A stretch of 64,000 nt of DNA from Budvicia aquatica DSM 5075 = ATCC 35567. GTDB taxonomy: Bacteria; Pseudomonadota; Gammaproteobacteria; Enterobacterales; Enterobacteriaceae. This document shows, in pieces, positions 1-6,688 of the stretch. The notes beneath the pieces were generated by a model that saw nothing but the letters and a program-made list of their open reading frames with translations, was not told the origin of the DNA and searched no databases. The position numbers and the translations under genes were made by a program. Location of the stretch: the NCBI RefSeq assembly GCF_000427805.1, contig NZ_KE386592.1, forward strand, positions 32,334-96,333. Reading direction: 5' to 3'. Every line of letters starts with the position of its first letter. Position 1 is the first letter of the stretch.

Positions 1-6
1 CGCGAT

Positions 7-52
7 GCAACTCGAATTATTTTGGGTGTATACCTGCCGTACTTCAAGTTGC
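7..52. repeat. Short intergenic inverted-repeat element, copy 1
   Basis: GCAACTCGAA at 7-16 is answered by ACTTCAAGTTGC ending at 52, giving an inverted repeat with about a 26-base loop. The left arm and the following AATTATTT recur at 16272-16288. I recognise this as resembling small dispersed repeats of enterobacterial intergenic regions, but I cannot name the family. The rest of bases 1-103 shows no gene. Confidence 0.4.
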
Positions 53-103
53 TTTCAGGTGGTCCATAATTCAATTAAGCGACCATCTGAGTACAAAAAC
101 AGA

Positions 104-433
104 TTAAAACTCGCCGGTGACATCTTGCCAACTTTTTAATATCTTCAGTTGGTGCTTTTGGTAATAGCGGGTAAATATTTTAATCACGTTATTAATATCG
201 GCGGTGGTATAACGATAATGCGTAAAATCGTTATCAGTCATCAGGCGGGTTTCAATCATATATTGATTATCGCTGAGCGCGGCCTGTAAATAGATAGAGC
301 CATCAATGGGCGTTTCCGGCTCAAGCACAATAAAACTATCAATATCGTCATATAACCCAATGATAGCCTGCTGTAATACCTCAAAATCTATTCCTACCTG
401 TACCCGACCATTGATCATAATGTTGAAGTTCAT
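104..433 (-). CDS. Hypothetical protein, about 109 residues
   Basis: I do not recognise this protein. It is small, soluble-looking and acidic, with no signal peptide, no membrane segment and no cysteine motif. The reading frame extends upstream to a TTG at 472, but the ATG at 433 (protein beginning MNFNIMING) is the more natural start, with a purine-rich AAGAGA upstream. It stands alone and runs away from the HNH gene that starts at about 615. Its composition resembles its neighbours, so there is no clear sign of recent transfer. Confidence 0.5.
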   Translation of the reverse strand: MNFNIMINGRVQVGIDFEVLQQAIIGLYDDIDSFIVLEPETPIDGSIYLQAALSDNQYMIETRLMTDNDFTHYRYTTADINNVIKIFTRYYQKHQLKILKSWQDVTGEF

Positions 434-614
434 AAGGTACCGGTTCTCTTGTAGGGAATTAAGGAGCAACAATTTTAAGCTAACGGAAATAATACTGCGT
501 TCTTACCCGTAATTATAGTGATTATCACCGTCTTATCAGGTCACGGGGTAATTGAATTTGACAATTCATCACGCCTGCTGAATATTGACCCCTTTTTACG
601 CTTAATCCTCGGAG

Positions 615-1364
615 ATGGTCTTGGCATTTATTACTCAATTTAGTCAGGCACAGGAAAATGCTATGCGTTTCTCAGCTGCTTTAACGCATTCTGAGTCAGG
701 TTTTTTTTGCCAATCTGAACACCATCAAAGCTGGTACTATTTTCCGGATGCAGACGTTTTTGCACCGGCTGAATTTATTGGATATCAGGATATTGGTGCA
801 GACTATTGCCCGTCGGATAACATTGACGAGCTGCTCCAAATCACTGACGTTCTGAACGACTGGTTTTATCTGTTAGACCGAAATACCTCAATGTATCAGG
901 ATCTGGCTCTGCGTCTGAAGGCACTTTTGGCTCAGCCAGCCGGTCAATGGCATGATGAAACTACTGCGGATAACCTGAAAATTTATGTTCCGCTAGCGGA
1001 GTGGGTAGTCACGCACTACCCTGATGATATTACTTCTGAATATTACCGGCACAGCGGAATCAGAACGGTATTGGTTAACGGCTATGAGCGCGATCCCAAA
1101 GCCCGCGCCGCCTGCATCGAATACTATGGCTGTGCTTGCTACATCTGCCACTTTGATTTCTCTAAAGCGTATGGTGAGATTGGTCGGGAATTTATTCATG
1201 TGCATCACCTCAAAGAAGCTGCATTGATTGGTGATGAATATGAAGTAAATCCTATTGCCGATCTTCGCCCGCTATGCCCTAACTGTCACGCGATGGTTCA
1301 CCGCACCAGACCTGCGATGTCGCCAGAGGCATTAAGAAGTTTGATTGATGAAAACCTAAGTTAA
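615..1364 (+). CDS. HNH endonuclease-domain protein
   Basis: The C-terminal third is a clear HNH nuclease domain. CYIC at about residues 176-179 and CPNC at about 224-227 form the zinc knuckle pair, VHHL at about 197-200 carries the catalytic histidines, and the segment ending AMVH closes the fold. This arrangement is typical of McrA-like HNH nucleases that cut DNA, sometimes modified DNA. The N-terminal 140 residues are not recognisable and may sense DNA or a partner. The start is uncertain: the ATG at 615 follows GGAG with no spacing, and the ATG at 663 has AGGA at a better distance. The next gene begins 15 bases downstream, so the two are probably co-transcribed. A restriction or defence role is possible but not shown. 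Confidence 0.75.
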   Translation: MVLAFITQFSQAQENAMRFSAALTHSESGFFCQSEHHQSWYYFPDADVFAPAEFIGYQDIGADYCPSDNIDELLQITDVLNDWFYLLDRNTSMYQDLALRLKALLAQPAGQWHDETTADNLKIYVPLAEWVVTHYPDDITSEYYRHSGIRTVLVNGYERDPKARAACIEYYGCACYICHFDFSKAYGEIGREFIHVHHLKEAALIGDEYEVNPIADLRPLCPNCHAMVHRTRPAMSPEALRSLIDENLS

Positions 1365-1379
1365 AGCAGGGCTAAGCTA

Positions 1380-1799
1380 ATGATTGAGATTGAATTCGAA
1401 CAGCCGACGCGTGGTATTTGCGAATGCTGTGGTAACACAACCACGCGCCTGACGCGTTTTGTTTATCAAGATGGTGATGCTTACGCGGTCTATTATGTTC
1501 AGTTAGTTGACGGACATCAGGATCACACTGCCGATGTATTAGTGAGCTTGGGTGAATGGGGTGAAGATAGTACTCCGCAACAGCGTTTAGCGTTCGCGGT
1601 GAAAATTCGCTCGGCCAATGATAACTGGCAGGTGATGGTCGTCAATCGGCAGCAATCCCCGTGGCGGGAGAGTACGTTCCTTGGTCAAATTCTTGACAGA
1701 GAACAGGCTTTAGCTCACTCATGGCTGAGTGAGGTATTTCATATTACAGACCATATTGGCGCTGATGATTCTGATTTTATTTCATTTTTTAAAAACTGA
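1380..1799 (+). CDS. Hypothetical protein with N-terminal CxxC zinc motif
   Basis: This is a 139-residue soluble protein of unknown function. The only recognisable element is CECC at residues 14-17 (plus a following GN), a possible zinc or redox site in an otherwise acidic protein. It follows the HNH nuclease gene by 15 bases on the same strand, so the pair probably forms a bicistronic unit. It could be an accessory or immunity protein of the nuclease, but nothing in its sequence proves that. No signal peptide or membrane segment is seen. Confidence 0.6.
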   Translation: MIEIEFEQPTRGICECCGNTTTRLTRFVYQDGDAYAVYYVQLVDGHQDHTADVLVSLGEWGEDSTPQQRLAFAVKIRSANDNWQVMVVNRQQSPWRESTFLGQILDREQALAHSWLSEVFHITDHIGADDSDFISFFKN

Positions 1800-1856
1800 A
1801 GCTGTTTCAGGCATCAGGTGCTTCAGGGATAACCGACTTGATTATCCCGTTAATAT

Positions 1857-2738
1857 TTAACCCTTTCTTTTTCCTATCGGCGTACGTAAACGCTGTGCCA
1901 GAATGACCCCGATTAAGGCCACGCCGCCGCCAATAATATGATAGCTGTGTAATGGCTCATGCAAAAAGGTAATGGCGATTATCGCGGTAAACAGCGGTGT
2001 CAGGTTCATAAACAGTGCGGCTTTATTGGCTCCCAGCTTCATTACGCCATGAATCCAAAAATACGGAGCCAAAACGGATGCCGGAATGCCGGCGTACAGC
2101 ACCAGCGGAATATTGGTGGCGTTCAGCGCAACATCTTCGGTCATTAAAAAGTTAGGCAGCAGAACTAATGCACCAAAGAATGCCTGCATATACAGTGACT
2201 GCCAACTGGTTAGCGGAATTGCCCAGCGCTTAGTGAGTACGCCATATAGAGCATAAGAAATGGCTGCCGCCAGCATCATTAATTCGCCTTTACCAACGCC
2301 CATTTGTAATAGCTGACCGGGATTGCCGCCGCTGATTAACCACACGATGCCGCAGAAAGACAAGATACCGCCGAGAACGGTTCCCAATGTTGGCGGGGTC
2401 CGTAATACGATAATACTGATCAACACTGTCAGCAGGGGAATAAGTGAAACAAAAATCCCGATGGTCAGCGCGCTGATGGTATAGGCGGCGTAGTAAGCCA
2501 GGCTTTGGTAAAGCGCCATACCCAACACGCCAAGTACCAATAATTTCCCTAGGTTAGGATAAATATTTGCTCTGTTGCGGATCAGGCCGGGAAGAATAAA
2601 GGGGGCCATGACAGCCAGCGCCAATGCCCAGCGATAGAAGGAGATCGCCGCCGGATCGATCGCCCCGGCAGACAACTTATTCACTATCGCATTAATTGCC
2701 CAGATAATGACGGCAAACAGAGGAAAAAAAATAGCCAT
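1857..2738 (-). CDS. EamA/DMT-family transporter
   Basis: The 293-residue protein is almost entirely hydrophobic, with about ten transmembrane helices in two homologous halves of five, the layout of EamA (drug/metabolite transporter) exporters in the inner membrane. The first half begins FPLFAVIIWAINAIVNK and the second half starts near residue 150. Length and topology match the family. Substrates of such proteins are usually amino acids or small metabolites and cannot be read from sequence. It is divergently oriented to the AraC-type regulator at 2875, with a 136-base shared control region, which suggests that the regulator controls it. Confidence 0.85.
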   Translation of the reverse strand: MAIFFPLFAVIIWAINAIVNKLSAGAIDPAAISFYRWALALAVMAPFILPGLIRNRANIYPNLGKLLVLGVLGMALYQSLAYYAAYTISALTIGIFVSLIPLLTVLISIIVLRTPPTLGTVLGGILSFCGIVWLISGGNPGQLLQMGVGKGELMMLAAAISYALYGVLTKRWAIPLTSWQSLYMQAFFGALVLLPNFLMTEDVALNATNIPLVLYAGIPASVLAPYFWIHGVMKLGANKAALFMNLTPLFTAIIAITFLHEPLHSYHIIGGGVALIGVILAQRLRTPIGKRKG

Positions 2739-2874
2739 GAACAGAAAATTCTCATACCGCTAGAAATTAAGGGAGAGAGTGTACAGCTGTCTGGTTTGAA
2801 AGATATACTTAATATCAGACAAACGGTAACGTCTTTCAGACAATCGATCGGATTGTTCCCTTAATGAGGGCTAT

Positions 2875-3648
2875 ATGGCCACAGAACAACGCTTAGCTTC
2901 TTCCGAGTCTCACCCTGACAGCATTCTTTTTTTCCGTTGTGAAGACGTCAATGCCGATACTGAGTTTCAGCCTCATAGTCATGACTGGGGGCAGATTATT
3001 TGTGTTAAGTCAGGCGTATTTGCGCTTAACGTTGGCGGCCAGCGTTTTCTGGCACCGTCTGGATTTGCCATTTGGATTCCGGCAGGTATGGACCACTCCA
3101 GCCATAACCGCAAACCCACCAGATTTCGGTCAATTAATATAACCCAGCGTTTCTGCCGGGAAATGCCAGAACAGCCTTGCCTGCTGGACGTTAGTCCGGT
3201 TTGTAGTGCGATCGTTGAGTCCTGTTTTGAACGCAATATTATGGTGCCGAAAACCCATGCCGACCGTCGCTTATGTCGGGTATTGGTTGATCAACTTACC
3301 GCGGCTCCGGTACAGCATACTTATCTCCCTGACAGCGATGATAAGTATCTGTCGCCGATTTTGCGTGCGCTGGAGTCTACGCCATCTGATAATACGCCTT
3401 TGGCGGAATGGGCCAAAAGGGTCTACACCACGGAAAGAACGCTGGCCCGCCGTTGTCAGCAAGAGCTTGGTATGTCATTTAGTGAGTGGCGCCAGCGGTT
3501 ACGGTTTCTGTATGGAATTTCGCTGCTGGAACAGGGCAAAACGGTAAATGAAGTGGCGTTAGACGTCGGTTACAGCTCTGCTTCTGCGTTTATTGCCATG
3601 TTCCAGCATATTTCCGGCACCACGCCAGAGAGATATCGCAAAGGGTAA
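2875..3648 (+). CDS. AraC-family transcriptional regulator with cupin sensor domain
   Basis: Residues 20-100 look like a cupin-type AraC ligand-binding domain (HSHDWGQ, then a PAGMDHS-type motif). Residues 160-257 contain the double helix-turn-helix, ending in the typical VALDVGYSSASAFIAMF and TTPERYRKG segments. Length (257 residues) is normal for this subgroup, which resembles the NimR-type regulators of exporters. It starts at the ATG at 2875, preceded by GAGGG. The gene is divergent from the EamA transporter, and local control of that exporter is the most likely role. The inducer is unknown. Confidence 0.85.
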   Translation: MATEQRLASSESHPDSILFFRCEDVNADTEFQPHSHDWGQIICVKSGVFALNVGGQRFLAPSGFAIWIPAGMDHSSHNRKPTRFRSINITQRFCREMPEQPCLLDVSPVCSAIVESCFERNIMVPKTHADRRLCRVLVDQLTAAPVQHTYLPDSDDKYLSPILRALESTPSDNTPLAEWAKRVYTTERTLARRCQQELGMSFSEWRQRLRFLYGISLLEQGKTVNEVALDVGYSSASAFIAMFQHISGTTPERYRKG

Positions 3649-3671
3649 TAGCCATAATTACCGATATATTC

Positions 3672-3768
3672 AAAAATATTGCTCCTCGGTCGCGAGGAAA
3701 AATCAATATTCTGATGTTGATTACGCGCACCAAATTTGCACTGAATTAAACGACTTTATCAGCAAGCT
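3672..3768. repeat. Diverged dispersed intergenic repeat, copy A
   Basis: This stretch resembles the one at 21680-21780. Shared pieces include AAAAA, then GC-CCTCGG-CGC, an A-run, ATTC-GA-GTT, and AATTAAA followed by ACTTT. In this copy CCTCG (3684-3688) and CGAGG (3693-3697) form a tight hairpin with loop GTCG. Both copies lie just before a gene-end hairpin. The comparison was made by eye. Confidence 0.35.
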
Positions 3769-3770
3769 AA

Positions 3771-3797
3771 TCAGGCAATACTTAGGCTATTGCCTGA
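3771..3797 (-). terminator. Hairpin at the end of the lysE-family gene
   Basis: TCAGGCAATA (3771-3780) pairs with TATTGCCTGA (3788-3797), a perfect ten-base stem with a seven-base loop. The stem overlaps the stop codon of the minus-strand LysE gene and lies in the convergent interval with the AraC gene. There is no strong U-tract. Confidence 0.5.
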
Positions 3798-4396
3798 AAG
3801 GTCTGCCATTCATCCAGCAGCAGCCATCCGGCGGTTATTGCCAGCGAGCCGGCCATCAGGCCGTTAAATACTCTTAATCTCCAGCCGACCTGTAGCGTTT
3901 CCTGAAGCTTATCGCCCATCCACGCCCAAACATAGACGCAGGGGAATCCAACAATAGCAAACGCCGCCGAGATCAAAATAGCGCTATTAATAATATTGCC
4001 ATCTTTAGCGGTAAACAGAATGGCTGCGTTAACCAGCATTAGCCAAGCCTTCGGGTTAACCCACTGAAATAACATTGCGCCGACCAGCGTCATTGGCGTC
4101 GCGTTCTCTCGTCCTACCGGGCTTCCCGCCAGCCATATTTTCCACGATAGCCATAGCAGGTACAGGCAGCCAAATATCGCCAGCGGCAGCCGGATAGTGG
4201 AGATATGAGTCATTATGGTACTCAGAGAAAAGGTAATGCACAGGCAGAGAACGCCACAGCCAAGACTGATCCCTATCAAGTGAGGAAGCGTGCGCTTCAA
4301 ACCAAAATTTACGCCTGAAGCCGCCAGCATCAAATTATTCGGGCCGGGGGTAATACTCATCACGATGATGTAACTGATTAGCGCGATATCTGGCAT
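3782..4396 (-). CDS. LysE-family amino-acid exporter
   Basis: The protein (about 204 residues) has the LysE/RhtB signature near the N-terminus, MSITPGPNNLML, and about six hydrophobic helices. The family exports amino acids or derivatives across the inner membrane by proton exchange. FQWVNPKAW in the middle is another family hallmark. The frame opens with TTG at 4429, but the ATG at 4396 has a GCGGGA site six bases upstream and begins the protein closer to the conserved motif, so I prefer it. The gene is divergent from a MocR-type regulator at 4549, a classic arrangement for inducible amino-acid export. The substrate cannot be inferred. Confidence 0.85.
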   Translation of the reverse strand: MPDIALISYIIVMSITPGPNNLMLAASGVNFGLKRTLPHLIGISLGCGVLCLCITFSLSTIMTHISTIRLPLAIFGCLYLLWLSWKIWLAGSPVGRENATPMTLVGAMLFQWVNPKAWLMLVNAAILFTAKDGNIINSAILISAAFAIVGFPCVYVWAWMGDKLQETLQVGWRLRVFNGLMAGSLAITAGWLLLDEWQTFQAIA

Positions 4397-4548
4397 AGGT
4401 GTTCCCGCATAAACTAACAAAGTATCCAATTATTTTGGCTATATATTAGGTATGAAACTTAGCAGGTAACAGATACAGAAAATAGATATTTTGATGGGTA
4501 CAGTTATGCTAACGTTATCCCTTATGTTTCAAATCCGGAGGCTGGCTG

Positions 4549-6009
4549 ATGATACCTACTGACAATGAATTTACGCTGTACCAACAGCTGGCCGACGGTT
4601 TTATTGATGCGATTCGGCGTGGTGCACTTAAGGCGGGTGACAGGTTGCCGTCGGTTCGCAAAACGGCCCAAAGCCGCCAAATCAGCATTAATACGGTATT
4701 AACCGCCTATCGTAGTCTGGAGGACTGCGGGTTTATTGAGGCGCGGCCTCAGTCCGGGTATTACGTTCGGGCCAAACTGGCCGATGTACGTAAGATTCCC
4801 ATGCCGGCAACTGCGGTATCATCACCAAAAACGGAAGTTCTTGACCTTATCGATCTGGTGTTTGCTGCCCAACAAGATGCAGAATTTATTAACGTTTCAC
4901 TGGCCTGCCCTCAGGGCGGAGAATTTTACCCTGAGAAAAAGCTGGCGCGTATTCTTAACCAGTTAGTTCGCCGCCAGCCGGGTATGATTGGTACCTATAG
5001 CTTACCGCCGGGCAGTATCCGTTTACGTCAACAGATTGCCCGTCGGGCATTGCTATTGGGAATGTCTATTGGTGCCGATGACGTTATTTTGACCCACGGT
5101 TGTATGGATGCGTTACAGCTTTCACTGCGTACGGTGACTAAGCCCGGCGACTGTATCGGGCTAGAATCGCCAACCTATTTTTATATGATTTCCCTGATAG
5201 CCAGCCTGGGTTTAAAGGCGATTGAAATACCGACCGATCCGCAAAAAGGCGTATCCGTCGATGCTATCGAAACCTTGCTAAAAGAGGGGAAAGTTAACGC
5301 TTTATTACTGATGCCCAGCGTACAAAATCCGCTGGGTTGCAGTATGTCGGTTGATGATAAAAAACGGTTGGCGGGGCTGGTTAATCACTATGAAATACCG
5401 CTGATTGAAGACGGCCTGTATGCAGAGTTGGTATTTAACGGCGAGTTAGCGCCTACGGTTAAATCTTTTGACCGTAACGGCTGGGTTATCTTTTGTACCA
5501 GCTTTACTAAAACGCTGGCCCCTGATTTTCGTATCGGATGGATGTCCGGCGGGCGATTCAACCAACAGCTACGGCGAATCAAATCCCTTTCATCAATGTG
5601 TGAACCTGCGGTGCTGGCAGAGACATTGGGGCTGTTTTTAGAGGCTGGTGGATACGATCAACATTTACGCACCCTGCGTAAGCGCTACGCCTTTCAGGTA
5701 CAGGAAGCCCGCGCATTGATTGCCCGCTATTTTCCTGAAGGAACGCGTGCGACCCAGCCCTGTGGCGGGTTTGTGATTTGGGTCGAATTGCCCGAAGGGG
5801 TGAATGGGGTTGAGCTGTTCCATACTGCGCTGGCTGAGCGTATCAGCCTGAATCCCGGGGTGCTTTTTTCGCCGAACGGGCGATACAGTAATGCGTTTCG
5901 CTTATCCTGCTGCTACCCGTTTAATGAGCGTTATAGCTGGGCAATTAAGCGGGTCGGAGAGCTGGCGGCAGTGATGCTTAATAACCACCGGAAAAGCGTT
6001 AAATCATAA
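4549..6009 (+). CDS. MocR-type GntR regulator with aminotransferase-like domain
   Basis: The 486-residue protein has an N-terminal GntR winged helix (residues 5-75, with GDRLPSVRKTAQ) fused to a fold-type I PLP aminotransferase-like domain (from about 110 to the end). The PLP lysine is visible in SFTKTLAPDFRIGW. MocR proteins use bound PLP, often with an amino acid, as the signal for transcription control. A good GGAG site precedes the ATG. It is divergent from the LysE exporter and likely regulates it. Its last 11 bases overlap the end of kdpE, which converges on it. Confidence 0.88.
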   Translation: MIPTDNEFTLYQQLADGFIDAIRRGALKAGDRLPSVRKTAQSRQISINTVLTAYRSLEDCGFIEARPQSGYYVRAKLADVRKIPMPATAVSSPKTEVLDLIDLVFAAQQDAEFINVSLACPQGGEFYPEKKLARILNQLVRRQPGMIGTYSLPPGSIRLRQQIARRALLLGMSIGADDVILTHGCMDALQLSLRTVTKPGDCIGLESPTYFYMISLIASLGLKAIEIPTDPQKGVSVDAIETLLKEGKVNALLLMPSVQNPLGCSMSVDDKKRLAGLVNHYEIPLIEDGLYAELVFNGELAPTVKSFDRNGWVIFCTSFTKTLAPDFRIGWMSGGRFNQQLRRIKSLSSMCEPAVLAETLGLFLEAGGYDQHLRTLRKRYAFQVQEARALIARYFPEGTRATQPCGGFVIWVELPEGVNGVELFHTALAERISLNPGVLFSPNGRYSNAFRLSCCYPFNERYSWAIKRVGELAAVMLNNHRKSVKS

Positions 6010-6688
6010 ACCGATACCCGACGCCAATTTCGGTAATTAAATGCTTTGGCCGGCTAGGGTCTTGTTCCAGTTTTTGTCGCAGATGACCCATATAGATGCG
6101 CAGATAGTGGCCATGCTCGGTGCTGTTGGGGCCCCAAACGCTGTTTAATAGCTGGCGCTGGGTGAGAACTTTTCCCGGACTAGCAACCAGTTCTGTCAAT
6201 AAACGGAACTCAATCGGCGTTAAATGAATGATTTCTCCATTGTCTGTCACCTGCCGGTTAATTAGATCGACGCTGATATTGCCAAAGGTGATGACCGGAT
6301 CTTCCTGAGCTGAGTGTGGCCTGCGGCGCAGGGCAACCCGGACTCTGGCCATCAGTTCACTGACGCCAAAGGGTTTAACTAAATAGTCTTCGGCGCCGGC
6401 ATCTAATGCGCTGACCTTGTCCTCTTCTGAGACCCTGGCCGATAGCACGATAATCGGGATGCTGCTCCACTGGCGCAGGTCGCGGATAAAATCCAGCCCG
6501 TCACCGTCAGGCAGGCCCAGATCGAGAATAATTAGATCGGGCTTACGGGTTCCCGCTTCAATCAGACCACGCTGTAGGGTTTCACTTTCAAACACCCGAC
6601 AGTTTTCATGCTCTAGAGCCGCTCGTACAAAGCGGCGTATCTCTTTTTCATCTTCAACAATTAACACCACCGGGGATACTGAAATCAT
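5999..6688 (-). CDS. kdpE: KdpE, response regulator of the potassium operon
   Basis: This OmpR/PhoB-type response regulator (229 residues) activates kdpFABC when potassium is limiting. The receiver domain (1-120) has its phospho-acceptor Asp in LIILDLGLPDGDG and the conserved Lys in VKPFG. The C-terminal winged-helix domain (about 130-228) has LTPIEFRLL and the recognition segment near HGHYLRIYMGHLR. The start overlaps the kdpD stop by four bases, implying translational coupling. The 3' end overlaps the convergent MocR gene by 11 bases. Confidence 0.96.
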   Translation of the reverse strand: MISVSPVVLIVEDEKEIRRFVRAALEHENCRVFESETLQRGLIEAGTRKPDLIILDLGLPDGDGLDFIRDLRQWSSIPIIVLSARVSEEDKVSALDAGAEDYLVKPFGVSELMARVRVALRRRPHSAQEDPVITFGNISVDLINRQVTDNGEIIHLTPIEFRLLTELVASPGKVLTQRQLLNSVWGPNSTEHGHYLRIYMGHLRQKLEQDPSRPKHLITEIGVGYRFMI

